Notes: generated by a model from the sequence alone, not told the origin. Positions 1-7,943 are shown, numbered from the stretch's first letter. The stretch is DNA of 32,595 nt from CALKZN01 sp964633815 (GCA_964633815.1 CAZWHW010000019.1:1-32595), one strand, 5' to 3'. Numbers and translations are program-made.

Positions 1-430
1 ACAGTGCTTTAAGTTATTGTTATTTATTGTTTATTAAGAAAATATGAAGGCAATGGAATAATTAATATAAAAATATATCTTGATATTTGTACGTTATTCA
101 ATCATTATAAATATATTCAATATGAGATTAGACTTATTTTTTGTTAAAACTTTACATTATCGGATTCATTTTAATGTATCTTAGCTTACATTAAATGAGC
201 CATGAAATTTAGCATCGTGGGTCACTCATTGCGATCAGTTTTAATACGATAGTTGAATAGAAGTTGTAATAAATGCTAAACGATAAGTATTAAAACACAG
301 TGAAAAATAAAACGAATGAATAGCGAATCTAATTAGTTATTACATTTTTAAACGATGCACATAATTACATGCAAAAAGTTACATGCAGAAAACTATAGAC
401 GAAGTGATTAAAAAAAATTCGGAGCGAGAG
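1..430. other. recA upstream region, no gene seen
   Basis: This AT-rich stretch holds no convincing coding region. It should contain the recA promoter; a weak candidate is TTGTAA at 264-269 with TATTAA at 288-293 (18-nt spacer), but the whole region is so AT-rich that such matches are cheap. No CTG trinucleotide occurs anywhere in it, so no CTGT-N8-ACAG LexA box of the gammaproteobacterial type is present on the forward reading, and a perfect box would be symmetric. A short tandem repeat, TTACATGCA at 365-373 and again at 379-387, sits just before the coding region. The gene upstream of recA (often cinA) is not in the window. Confidence 0.5.
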
Positions 431-1480
431 ATGGACGAAAATAAACAAAAAGCATTACAAGCCGCATTAGCGCAAATTGAACGTCAGTTCGGTAAAGGTT
501 CTGTCATGCGTTTAGGTGATGGTGATGTTGTAAAAGACGTTAGTGCAATCCCAACAGGTTCTATCGGTCTTGATCTTGCCTTAGGAATAGGTGGTTTACC
601 TAAAGGACGAGTATGTGAAATTTATGGTCCAGAATCTTCAGGTAAAACAACGTTAACGCTTTCTGCGATTGCAGAAGCACAAAAACAAGGTGGCACAGCT
701 GCATTTATTGATGCAGAACATGCTTTAGATACAGCGTATGCAAAACGTCTTGGTGTGAATGTTGATGAATTACTAATTTCTCAGCCTGACACAGGTGAAC
801 AGGCATTAGAAATTGCTGACATGCTAGTTCGTTCAGCGGCAGTTGATATTGTTGTTATTGATTCGGTTGCGGCTTTAACTCCTAAGGCAGAAATTGAAGG
901 CGATATGGGCGACTCTCATATGGGCTTGCAAGCAAGATTGATGTCGCAAGCACTGCGTAAATTGACAGCAAATATTCAAAAAGCAAACACCTTAGTGATT
1001 TTTATTAATCAAATTCGTATGAAAATCGGTGTTATGTTTGGTAATCCTGAAACAACGACAGGTGGCAATGCGTTGAAATTTTATTCGTCTGTACGTTTGG
1101 ATATTCGCCGCATTGGCGCAATCAAAAAAGGTGATGAAATTTTAGGTAACCAGACGCGTGTGAAAGTTGTCAAAAATAAAATGGCTGCTCCGTTCAGACA
1201 AACAGAATTTGATATTTTATATAACGAAGGGATTTCTCGTGAAGGTGAAATTATTACACTAGGCGTGGAACATGGAATTGTCGACAAAGCAGGGGCTTGG
1301 TATAGCTACAATGGTGAACGTATTGGTCAAGGTAAAGACAATGTACGTGATTATTTGAAAGAGAATATCGAAATTGCACAAGATATTGAGCAAAAGATTC
1401 GTACTGCTTTAGGAATCGGTGATGAAGCATCTGAAGGTGCGGATATTGTTGATTTGGATCCTGCAGCAGGAGATGGTTAA
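431..1480 (+). CDS. recA: RecA recombinase
   Basis: RecA is the ATP-dependent DNA strand-exchange protein of homologous recombination and the co-protease for LexA-type repressors. From this start the protein has 349 residues, close to the usual length of about 350. The opening MDENKQKALQAAL is the standard RecA N-terminus, and GGAG at 421-424 gives a ribosome binding site 6 nt ahead. The Walker A motif GPESSGKT lies at residues 66-73, and the DNA-binding loop region around NQIRMKIGVMFGNPETTTGGNALKFY follows in the middle of the protein. The frame stays open upstream to an ATG at 383, adding 16 residues untypical of the family, so I prefer 431. recX follows 29 nt downstream, probably in the same transcript. 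The upstream region lacks an obvious SOS box. Confidence 0.97.
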   Translation: MDENKQKALQAALAQIERQFGKGSVMRLGDGDVVKDVSAIPTGSIGLDLALGIGGLPKGRVCEIYGPESSGKTTLTLSAIAEAQKQGGTAAFIDAEHALDTAYAKRLGVNVDELLISQPDTGEQALEIADMLVRSAAVDIVVIDSVAALTPKAEIEGDMGDSHMGLQARLMSQALRKLTANIQKANTLVIFINQIRMKIGVMFGNPETTTGGNALKFYSSVRLDIRRIGAIKKGDEILGNQTRVKVVKNKMAAPFRQTEFDILYNEGISREGEIITLGVEHGIVDKAGAWYSYNGERIGQGKDNVRDYLKENIEIAQDIEQKIRTALGIGDEASEGADIVDLDPAAGDG

Positions 1481-1509
1481 TAACAATAATTCTGAATATT
1501 TTTTGAACA

Positions 1510-1974
1510 ATGTCAGAGAGTAAGCAAATAGCAAATGTTTTGCATCGCGCTGTTGATTTATTATCTAGACGTGAACATAGTGCTCAGGAATTAAGTCAAA
1601 AATTACAAAAAAAAGGTTTTGCTGAAAATGATGTAGAACTGGCTATCATTAGATTGCAGGATGAAAATCTACAATCTGATGATAGATTTACAGAATCTTT
1701 TGTAAATGAAAGGGTTCGCCGAGGTCACGGCCCGATAAAAATAATGCATGAACTTCGCCAAAAAGGAGTTGCTGAACACATGGTGGAAAACTATGTGAAT
1801 GTTGAAGAAGGTCAATGGCTAAGTCTAGTACAATTGCAATATCAAAAAAAATATGCAGGTATGAAAGTCAGGGATTATAACGAATGGAGCAAGCGTGCTC
1901 GGTTTTTACAGGGAAGGGGTTTTACTTCAGCGCAAATCCGCTCTGCAATCGACAACATTGATGAGTTAGATTGA
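1510..1974 (+). CDS. recX: RecX regulatory protein
   Basis: RecX binds RecA filaments and modulates, usually inhibits, their extension and activity. The product is 154 residues, normal for the family, and is built of small helical repeats: the segments SRREHSAQELSQKLQKKGF, then FVNERVRRGHGPIKIMHELRQKGV, then RARFLQGRGFTSAQIRSAID are the three tandem helical modules typical of RecX. The gene lies directly behind recA with only 29 nt between them and no terminator visible, so co-transcription by read-through is likely. The assignment rests on both sequence pattern and position. Confidence 0.92.
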   Translation: MSESKQIANVLHRAVDLLSRREHSAQELSQKLQKKGFAENDVELAIIRLQDENLQSDDRFTESFVNERVRRGHGPIKIMHELRQKGVAEHMVENYVNVEEGQWLSLVQLQYQKKYAGMKVRDYNEWSKRARFLQGRGFTSAQIRSAIDNIDELD

Positions 1975-2112
1975 TAGATCGTATCGACATTTTGCATGCA
2001 TCTATGTTGTTAGCTAGGTTAAAATACATGTTTGGGATGTTTTCGGACATATTTGCCTGAAGAAAATCTGTAAGCGATATACAATCGCAACTTTAAATAA
2101 GATCATTTAAAA

Positions 2113-2139
2113 CTCTAGTAAGCTTTAGCTTATATAGAG
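2113..2139 (+). promoter_or_regulatory. Interrupted inverted repeat upstream of alaS
   Basis: CTCTA at 2113-2117 pairs with TAGAG at 2135-2139, and TAAGC at 2119-2123 pairs with GCTTA at 2128-2132 around a TTTA loop. This makes a 10-bp hairpin or dyad with a small internal bulge, ending 37 nt before the alaS start. In E. coli, AlaRS represses its own gene through a palindrome near the transcription start; whether this dyad does the same is inference. A related sequence is found before lysC at 4920-4938. Confidence 0.35.
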
Positions 2140-2176
2140 GGTTATTTACGCAATAGAATTAATTAAAGATTAAAAC

Positions 2177-4801
2177 ATGAAAACTGCAGAGATACGCGAA
2201 CGGTTTTTAACCTATTTTGAAGAGCGACAACATCAACGAGTTGTGAGTAGCTCTTTAGTACCTGGAAATGATCCAACATTATTGTTTACCAATGCTGGTA
2301 TGGTGCAATTTAAAGATGTTTTTCTTGGCGATGATTTACGCAGCTATCAACGAGCAACAACTTCACAGCGTTGTGTTCGCGCTGGTGGCAAACATAATGA
2401 TTTAGAAAATGTTGGTTATACTGCGAGGCACCATACGTTTTTTGAAATGCTAGGGAACTTTAGCTTTGGTGACTACTTCAAGAGAGATGCGATTCAATTT
2501 GGTTGGGATTTCTTGACGAAAGAACTTAATCTACCTAAAGAACGTTTATGGGTGACAGTTTTCGATGAAGACCAAGAAGCGGAAGATATTTGGTTGAACG
2601 AGATTGGTATCGGAGAGCACCAGTTTTCTCGAATTGGTGCTAAAGATAATTTCTGGGCAATGGGTGATACAGGCCCATGTGGGCCGTGCAGTGAAATTTT
2701 CTATGACCATGGTGACGATGTGGCGGGAGGCCCTCCCGGAACTCCTGAAGAAGATGGCGATCGTTTTATTGAAATTTGGAATCTCGTTTTTATGCAATAT
2801 GATAGATCTGTAGATGGAACCTTGACGCCGTTGCCTAAACCTTCAGTTGATACAGGTATGGGTTTAGAGCGTATTGCTGCAGTTTTGCAAAACCAACATA
2901 ACAATTATGATATTGATTTATTTCAAGCTATTACAGCTGAAATCTGTCAAATTTTAGGAACTGAAGATCAAAGTCATCATTCCGTTCGTGTTTTAGCTGA
3001 CCATATTCGCTCATCAGCTTTTTTGATAGCTGATGGAGTCTTACCAAGCAACGAAGGTCGTGGTTATGTATTAAGACGTATTATTCGCCGTGCCATTCGT
3101 CATGGATATCAATTGAGTCAGTCGGTTCAAAGCGAGCCATTTTTTTATAAAATTGTTGATAGTTTGGCCAGTCAAATGGGAGAAGCTTATCCCGAATTAC
3201 TTGAGCAACAAAAGACAATTGAACAAGCATTATTGCGAGAAGAACAACGTTTTGCTGAAACGCTTGATCAAGGAATGAAAATTTTTGAGCAAAAAACTTC
3301 AAACCTCAAAGACAAGAAAATTGCTGGTGATGTCATTTTTCTTTTATATGATACTTATGGCTTTCCATTTGATTTGACTGCAGATTTAGCTCGTGAAAGA
3401 GGTTTAACTGTTGATGAAGCAGTTTTTAATGACTTGATGGATGCGCAACGTCAAAGGGCTCGAGAAAGTTCGCAATTTGCTAGCTCAAGTGCGATAAAAG
3501 TTGATATTGAAACTGCGACAGAATTTTCTGGTTATTCGAATACGTCAGATTCTTCAACTGTGACTGCATTGTTGAATTTTTCGACAGAAGACGGTCAACA
3601 AGTAGAAATTGTGAGTGCTGGTGACCAAGTTGGTGTAATTACAGATAAAACACCTTTTTATGCCGAGGGCGGCGGTCAAGTCGGTGATAAAGGTCAAATA
3701 AAATCTGGCGATGCAGTTATTGATATTAGTGATACACAAAAGCTCAAAGGTGATGTCTTTGTTCATTTGGGACAAGTTCGATTAGGTGATCTTGCTGTGA
3801 ATGATAGCGTCGATATGCATGTGCTTGAGAGTGTGCGCCGCGCAATTGCTTCCAATCACTCGGCAACACATTTATTACATGCTGCACTGATAGAAGAGTT
3901 AGGTAACCATATTCAACAAAAAGGTTCATTGGTGAATAATGATCGTTTTCGATTTGATTTTTCTCATGATGCTCCGGTAAGTAAAGAGCAAATTCAGGCG
4001 CTTGAAGAAAAAGTGAATCGAGAAATTATGTTTAATCGTAATGTCACTGCCAAAAATTTGCCTATTGAAGAGGCTAAAGCCGCAGGGGCAGCGGCACTTT
4101 TTGGAGAGAAATATGGCGATGTAGTTCGAGTTGTGTCGATGGGCGACTTTTCTATGGAACTTTGTGGTGGCACACATGTTTCTCGCACGGGTGATATTGG
4201 CTTGTTTAAAATTATTTCTGAATCTGGTGTTGCTGCAGGAGTTAGAAGATTAGAGGCAGTCACGGGAGAGGGTGCGCAACGTTATATTTCAGAACAGCAA
4301 CAGCAGTTAGGTGAATTATTGGGCGCGTTAAAAGCAACCCCAGAAAATGCTTTAGCTAAAATTGATCAGCTACAAGAGCAATTAAAAACTGTGCAAAAAG
4401 AAAATCTTGTTTTGCAAAAAACATTAGCTTCTGGTGGTTCAGGGGCAAATACTTTAGAAAATAGCGTTAAACAAATTGGTGCGGTGAAATTGTTTACATT
4501 GGATATGCAGTCTGTTGATAAATCAATTTTGAGGGATGCGATTGATGGTTTGAAAAGTAAACATAATGATGCAGTTGTTTTATTAGCAAGTCGGTCTAAT
4601 GGCAAAGTGATATTAGTGGCAGGTGTTAGTAAATCGTTGTCAAAAGATTTTCCTGCAGGCAAATTAATTCAGTTTGTTGCTGGTGAGTTTGGTGGTCGTG
4701 GTGGTGGTCGACCTGATATGGCGGAAGGAGGCATACCGAACGAACAAGATATTTCTGCGTGTTTAGATTCTGCGCAACAATGGCTTGAAAATAATAGTTA
4801 A
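2177..4801 (+). CDS. alaS: Alanyl-tRNA synthetase
   Basis: AlaRS charges tRNA-Ala with alanine and hydrolyses mischarged Ser/Gly-tRNA-Ala. The 874-residue length matches the family. The class II catalytic domain is at the N-terminus, with the characteristic CVRAGGKHNDLENVG and FFEMLGNFSFGDYFK segments. The editing domain carries its zinc and catalytic ligands in HSATH (His561, His565) and CGGTH (Cys663, His667). The C-terminal oligomerisation/DHHA1 region ends with the glycine-rich GGRGGGRPDMAEGG stretch. The position after recA-recX is conserved in gammaproteobacteria. A 202-nt gap precedes it, so it probably has its own promoter. No strong Shine-Dalgarno is visible before the ATG. Confidence 0.98.
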   Translation: MKTAEIRERFLTYFEERQHQRVVSSSLVPGNDPTLLFTNAGMVQFKDVFLGDDLRSYQRATTSQRCVRAGGKHNDLENVGYTARHHTFFEMLGNFSFGDYFKRDAIQFGWDFLTKELNLPKERLWVTVFDEDQEAEDIWLNEIGIGEHQFSRIGAKDNFWAMGDTGPCGPCSEIFYDHGDDVAGGPPGTPEEDGDRFIEIWNLVFMQYDRSVDGTLTPLPKPSVDTGMGLERIAAVLQNQHNNYDIDLFQAITAEICQILGTEDQSHHSVRVLADHIRSSAFLIADGVLPSNEGRGYVLRRIIRRAIRHGYQLSQSVQSEPFFYKIVDSLASQMGEAYPELLEQQKTIEQALLREEQRFAETLDQGMKIFEQKTSNLKDKKIAGDVIFLLYDTYGFPFDLTADLARERGLTVDEAVFNDLMDAQRQRARESSQFASSSAIKVDIETATEFSGYSNTSDSSTVTALLNFSTEDGQQVEIVSAGDQVGVITDKTPFYAEGGGQVGDKGQIKSGDAVIDISDTQKLKGDVFVHLGQVRLGDLAVNDSVDMHVLESVRRAIASNHSATHLLHAALIEELGNHIQQKGSLVNNDRFRFDFSHDAPVSKEQIQALEEKVNREIMFNRNVTAKNLPIEEAKAAGAAALFGEKYGDVVRVVSMGDFSMELCGGTHVSRTGDIGLFKIISESGVAAGVRRLEAVTGEGAQRYISEQQQQLGELLGALKATPENALAKIDQLQEQLKTVQKENLVLQKTLASGGSGANTLENSVKQIGAVKLFTLDMQSVDKSILRDAIDGLKSKHNDAVVLLASRSNGKVILVAGVSKSLSKDFPAGKLIQFVAGEFGGRGGGRPDMAEGGIPNEQDISACLDSAQQWLENNS

Positions 4802-4919
4802 ACTCTATTCAGTGCTTGGTTTATAGATATAGTGTATTTTATTTTGTAGATATTTTTCTGTCACACAGTTTACAACGCAATCTAAACCTTGTTTAATCCG
4901 CAATCTATTAAAATTATAG

Positions 4920-4938
4920 GTAAGGCTTAGCTTATCTA
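4920..4938 (+). promoter_or_regulatory. lysC leader motif similar to alaS dyad
   Basis: GTAAGGCTTAGCTTATCTA here resembles GTAAGCTTTAGCTTATATA at 2118-2136, with a few mismatches over 19 nt. It can form the small hairpin TAAGGC-TTA-GCTTA with one bulged G, and it ends 9 nt before the lysC start. No lysine riboswitch can be recognised in the 146-nt alaS-lysC gap. The function is unknown; the resemblance could simply reflect promoter elements or chance in AT-rich DNA. Confidence 0.25.
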
Positions 4939-4947
4939 AACAAGAAT

Positions 4948-6171
4948 ATGCCTTTAATTGTTGAAAAATTTGGCGGCACTTCTGTAGGCAGTGTTGAAAG
5001 AATTAGAGCGGTTGCTGCAGGATTGGCTGAACGTCAAGCCAAAGGTGAAAAGCTCGTTGTTGTGGTTTCTGCAATGAGCGGTCAAACTAACAATTTGATC
5101 AAACTTGCTCATGAAATAAACGAAACTCCTTCGCCTCGTGAAATGGATGTTTTGATGGCCACTGGTGAACAGGTCACAATCGCATTGTTATCTATGGCAT
5201 TGCATGATCTTGGCTTAAAAGCTAAATCTTATACTGGCGGACAAGTTCGTATGTTGACAGATAGCTCGCATATGAAAGCTCGCATTGAAAGTATTGATGT
5301 AGAAAAAATTCATGATGACCTTGAAGATGACAACATTATTGTTGCAGCAGGCTTTCAAGGTGTTGATAGCAATGGCAATATTACGACCTTAGGCCGTGGT
5401 GGTTCGGATACATCTGCAGTGGCTATAGCTGCTGCGTTAAAGGCTGATGAGTGCCGTATCTATACAGATGTTGATGGCATATATACCACGGATCCAAGAG
5501 TTGTGCCTGAGGCACGACGTTTGAAACAAATTACATTTGAAGAGATGCTGGAACTAGCTAGTTTGGGCGCTAAAGTGCTGCAAACTCGTTCAGTTGAGTT
5601 TGCAGGGAAATATAAAGTCCCTCTGCGAGTACTTTCTTCTTTTGAGCCTGATGAAGGCACTTTAATTACTTATGATAGTGAGGCAATACAAATGGAAGCT
5701 CCATTAATTTCTGGCGTAGCATTTAATCGTGATGAAGTGATGTTTACTGTAAGAGGTATTCCTGATCAGCCAGGTGTTGCGAATAAAGTGTTGGGACCAG
5801 TATCAGCTGAAAATATTAATGTTGACTTAATTGTTCAAAATATTAGTCCTGATGGTAAGAGTAATTTTACTTTTACAACGAACCGTACTGAACTCTCAAA
5901 GTGTAAAACAATTTTAGAGGAAGTTATAAAAAATATTGGTGCAGATGATTTAGTAATTAATAACGATATTGCCAAAATATCTGTTGTTGGTGTTGGCATG
6001 GTTTCTCATGCTGGCGTTGCAGCACAAATGTTTGCTGCTCTAGGCAAAGAATCTGTGAATATTGAATTAATTTCAACATCAGAAATAAAAATTTCTGTTA
6101 TTGTAAAGGAGAAATATACTGAATTGTCTGTTAAAACTTTACATGAATCATTTGGCTTAGAGAGTCTCTGA
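4948..6171 (+). CDS. lysC: Aspartate kinase
   Basis: This enzyme phosphorylates L-aspartate, the first step towards lysine, threonine, methionine and diaminopimelate. The N-terminal amino-acid-kinase domain opens with the signature VEKFGGTSVG at residues 5-14 and contains the TTLGRGGSDTSAVA substrate/nucleotide segment around residues 147-160. Two ACT domains fill the C-terminal part from about residue 265. At 407 residues it is the alpha/beta-type monofunctional kinase, as in Pseudomonas and Bacillus, rather than the longer E. coli LysC. The placement between alaS and csrA also occurs in other gammaproteobacteria. A possible internal start at 5692 (Met249) may give a separate regulatory subunit; see findings. 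Confidence 0.95.
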   Translation: MPLIVEKFGGTSVGSVERIRAVAAGLAERQAKGEKLVVVVSAMSGQTNNLIKLAHEINETPSPREMDVLMATGEQVTIALLSMALHDLGLKAKSYTGGQVRMLTDSSHMKARIESIDVEKIHDDLEDDNIIVAAGFQGVDSNGNITTLGRGGSDTSAVAIAAALKADECRIYTDVDGIYTTDPRVVPEARRLKQITFEEMLELASLGAKVLQTRSVEFAGKYKVPLRVLSSFEPDEGTLITYDSEAIQMEAPLISGVAFNRDEVMFTVRGIPDQPGVANKVLGPVSAENINVDLIVQNISPDGKSNFTFTTNRTELSKCKTILEEVIKNIGADDLVINNDIAKISVVGVGMVSHAGVAAQMFAALGKESVNIELISTSEIKISVIVKEKYTELSVKTLHESFGLESL

Positions 6172-6196
6172 AATAAATATGGTACAAATATTTTTA

Positions 6197-6212
6197 TGTC
6201 ATTTTAATGACA
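6197..6212. promoter_or_regulatory. Dyad in lysC-csrA gap
   Basis: TGTCATT and AATGACA form a perfect 7-bp inverted repeat around TT. It is not followed by a T-run on the plus strand, so it does not look like a lysC terminator. It may be a protein-binding site in the csrA promoter region. No regulator can be named. Confidence 0.3.
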
Positions 6213-6283
6213 AAATATAAAAATATATGTGGTAATTCTGGAAGCGCTAATTATAATAACGCAAACCGAATTTTCGGCTATTG

Positions 6284-6305
6284 TTAGGAACGATAGGAGG
6301 GCTAT
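6284..6305 (+). promoter_or_regulatory. csrA leader with two GGA motifs over the RBS
   Basis: The leader contains TTAGGA and, nine nt on, ATAGGAGG, the latter being an ideal Shine-Dalgarno 5 nt before the csrA ATG. CsrA binds GGA motifs in leaders and competes with ribosomes, and E. coli CsrA represses its own translation this way. Two GGA motifs with one in the Shine-Dalgarno fit autoregulation, but this is inferred from motif spacing only. A small CCGA/TCGG hairpin lies just upstream. Confidence 0.45.
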
Positions 6306-6566
6306 ATGCTTATTTTGACTCGACGTGTAAATGAAACCTTGAACATCGGTGACGATGTGCAAGTCACCGTATTAGGTGTTAAAGGTAATCAAGTTCGTAT
6401 TGGTATTAATGCGCCACGTGATGTGGCGGTTCATCGCGAAGAAATCTATCTTCGTATTAAGCGTGAAGAACGTTTGAAAAAAACAGGAACTACTGAAGAA
6501 AATGAAAACGAAAGTGGTTTTGATTATGATGATGATTTTATTGATGATTCGTACGGTAATCGATAA
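6306..6566 (+). CDS. csrA: Carbon storage regulator CsrA with acidic tail
   Basis: CsrA is a dimeric RNA-binding protein that controls translation and stability of mRNAs through GGA motifs. The first 60 residues match the family closely: MLILTRRVNETLNIGDDV, then VLGVKGNQVRIGINAP, then VAVHREEIYLRIKREE. Leu4 and Arg44 (in HREEIY), known RNA contacts in the family, are kept. The protein is 86 residues, clearly longer than the usual 60-70. The extra part (about residues 62-86) is strongly acidic and aromatic: ENENESGFDYDDDFIDDSY. The start is certain from the AGGAGG at 6295-6300. It is followed by tRNA-Ser as in E. coli. Confidence 0.96.
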   Translation: MLILTRRVNETLNIGDDVQVTVLGVKGNQVRIGINAPRDVAVHREEIYLRIKREERLKKTGTTEENENESGFDYDDDFIDDSYGNR

Positions 6567-6607
6567 AAAATTATAATTTTTGTTGCTTAGTTCTATTGGG
6601 CAATTGC

Positions 6608-6700
6608 GGAGAGGTGGCCGAGTGGCTGAAGGCGCTCCCCTGCTAAGGGAGTATGGGGTTTATAGCCTCATCGAGGGTTCGAATCCCTCTCTCTCCGCCA
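6608..6700 (+). tRNA. tRNA-Ser (GCU anticodon)
   Basis: A complete cloverleaf can be drawn. The acceptor GGAGAGG (6608-6614) pairs with TCTCTCC (6690-6696), including one G-T pair, followed by discriminator G and an encoded CCA. The anticodon arm is CTCCC-CTGCTAA-GGGAG with anticodon GCT. There is a long variable arm, as expected for a class II serine tRNA, and the T arm is GAGGG-TTCGAAT-CCCTC. It reads AGC/AGU codons. The location after csrA matches E. coli serV. Confidence 0.97.
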
Positions 6701-6742
6701 GTTTTATTTTTTGATTATTTGTTGAATAAAGGCTTGATTATT

Positions 6743-6880
6743 ATGGTTGAAAACAATAATATCCCGCCCGAAAACAATAGTGTAAATGTAGTTATAAGCA
6801 AAAAGTTTGATCTAGATAAAGTATTAATAGAGATCAAATTTTACAATAAAAATTTATTTGCAGTACGTAAGAGAAGATAA
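6743..6880 (+). CDS. Possible 45-residue hypothetical protein between tRNAs
   Basis: A short open frame begins MVENNNIPPENNSVNVV and ends in FAVRKRR. It is rich in Asn and Lys, has no membrane segment, and I recognise no family. The only ribosome-binding candidate is a weak AAGG about 11 nt upstream. It sits in the 192-nt spacer between the two tRNAs, where the transcript may simply be processed away. The same frame extends upstream into tRNA-Ser, but that extension cannot be coding. It may be chance. Confidence 0.2.
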   Translation: MVENNNIPPENNSVNVVISKKFDLDKVLIEIKFYNKNLFAVRKRR

Positions 6881-6892
6881 TGAAAGAGTTAC

Positions 6893-6969
6893 GCGCATGT
6901 AGCTCAGCTGGATAGAGTACCTGGCTACGAACCAGGCGGTCGGAGGTTCGAATCCTTCCATGCGCGCCA
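6893..6969 (+). tRNA. tRNA-Arg (ACG anticodon)
   Basis: The acceptor GCGCATG (6893-6899) pairs perfectly with CATGCGC (6959-6965), followed by discriminator G and CCA. The anticodon arm CCTGG-CTACGAA-CCAGG gives anticodon ACG, whose A34 is normally converted to inosine to read CGU/CGC/CGA. The T arm is GGAGG-TTCGAAT-CCTTC with minor mismatch tolerance. It corresponds to the argV-type gene downstream of serV in E. coli, here as a single copy. Confidence 0.97.
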
Positions 6970-6977
6970 TTTTAATT

Positions 6978-7014
6978 AAGCCTAATCAATAGTTTATGTT
7001 GGTTAGGCTTTTTT
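6978..7014 (+). terminator. Intrinsic terminator after tRNA-Arg
   Basis: AAGCCTAA at 6978-6985 pairs with TTAGGCTT at 7003-7010, followed directly by TTTT. It ends the csrA-tRNA transcript 9 nt past the tRNA CCA. Confidence 0.85.
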
Positions 7015-7268
7015 AGTGATTCTGAATTAGTAATTGTAAAAGCCTTATTATTTCATTTGAACTGGTTGGTATTTTAGAGAATTCAGGAATTTGTTAGTTT
7101 GTTGTGCTTAGATTCTTAGCGTTAATATATTTAGTGATTGTGACGGCTTGAAGTTATAATTTTTTTATTTCAAACTGATAATTGTTTATAGTTAAAGTAA
7201 TAGGTGAAGTATCTTGTTTAGTTTGTTATTATTAATAAAGAATATAGAAGAACATAGAGGTTATCAAT

Positions 7269-7907
7269 ATGAAATTTTTAAGAAAATCAGGCGTAACAAC
7301 CGCTTTATTAGCTATTTTGCCAGTTAGTCAACCAATTTTCGCAGAAGGCCCAATTTCTGCAAATGTTGCATTGACAACAAATTATATTTTTCGTGGTCAA
7401 ACACAAAATAATGAAGATCCTGCCTTACAAGGTGGTTTCGATTTCGAGCATGGTAGTGGCTTTTATCTTGGAGTCTGGGGTTCAAATGTAGATTTTGGTG
7501 GTGATGAATCAACAGAACTTGATTTCTATGGAGGTTGGGGCTTTGAAGTAGGTTCTGTTAGTCTTGATTTTGGTTTGACCTTGTTTCGTTTTTTTGGTGG
7601 AGATGATGCTAGTGACAGCGATATTGAAGAAGCATATGCTGGCATTAGCGCTTACGGGTTTGACCTTTATTATTTTGCAGGTCTCGATGAAGCAACTGAT
7701 AATGTTGAGTTGTCATATGGTTTTGATATCACTGAAAATGTTTCTCTTGGTTTTACTGTAGGTGATTGGGACGTGATTGCTGAAGAATATTATTCTGCTA
7801 GCATTTCTGGTGGCGGATTAGTAGGTTTAGATTGGGATGTGACTATTGCTGATTCAGACGTAACTGATGACGTACAAGTTGCATTCACAATTTCCAAATC
7901 ATTTTAA
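7269..7907 (+). CDS. TorF-like putative outer-membrane porin
   Basis: The 212-residue product starts with a signal peptide (MKFLRKSG, a hydrophobic core, then a likely cut after IFA near residue 25). The mature part consists of short alternating aromatic/glycine strands suited to a small beta-barrel, with the family hallmark ALTTNYIFRGQTQNNEDPALQGGFDFEH near its start. It ends in a Phe after FTISKSF, the usual outer-membrane beta-signal. This fits the TorF / Gcw_chp family of putative porins; the substrate is unknown. GAGG at 7257-7260 is the ribosome binding site. The gene is monocistronic, with a 250-nt upstream gap and its own strong terminator. Confidence 0.82.
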   Translation: MKFLRKSGVTTALLAILPVSQPIFAEGPISANVALTTNYIFRGQTQNNEDPALQGGFDFEHGSGFYLGVWGSNVDFGGDESTELDFYGGWGFEVGSVSLDFGLTLFRFFGGDDASDSDIEEAYAGISAYGFDLYYFAGLDEATDNVELSYGFDITENVSLGFTVGDWDVIAEEYYSASISGGGLVGLDWDVTIADSDVTDDVQVAFTISKSF

Positions 7908-7943
7908 TTATCATGTTAGATTGAATTAAATTTGAATATTGAG

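Noticed and set aside
383..430. Sixteen-residue N-terminal extension of RecA from the ATG at 383.
   Set aside because: Not family-like, no Shine-Dalgarno, and GGAG at 421-424 supports the start at 431.
2069..2084. CTGTAAGCGATATACA in the recX-alaS gap resembling a LexA box.
   Set aside because: The second half is TACA, not ACAG, so it does not fit the consensus; it forms part of a GCGAT/ATCGC mini-hairpin instead.
4802..4947. Lysine riboswitch in front of lysC.
   Set aside because: The gap is 146 nt and I cannot draw the conserved L-box core or a terminator/antiterminator pair.
6653..6742. Upstream part of the frame reading through tRNA-Ser (MGFIASSRVRIPLSPP...).
   Set aside because: This is the translation of the tRNA gene, a common false ORF.
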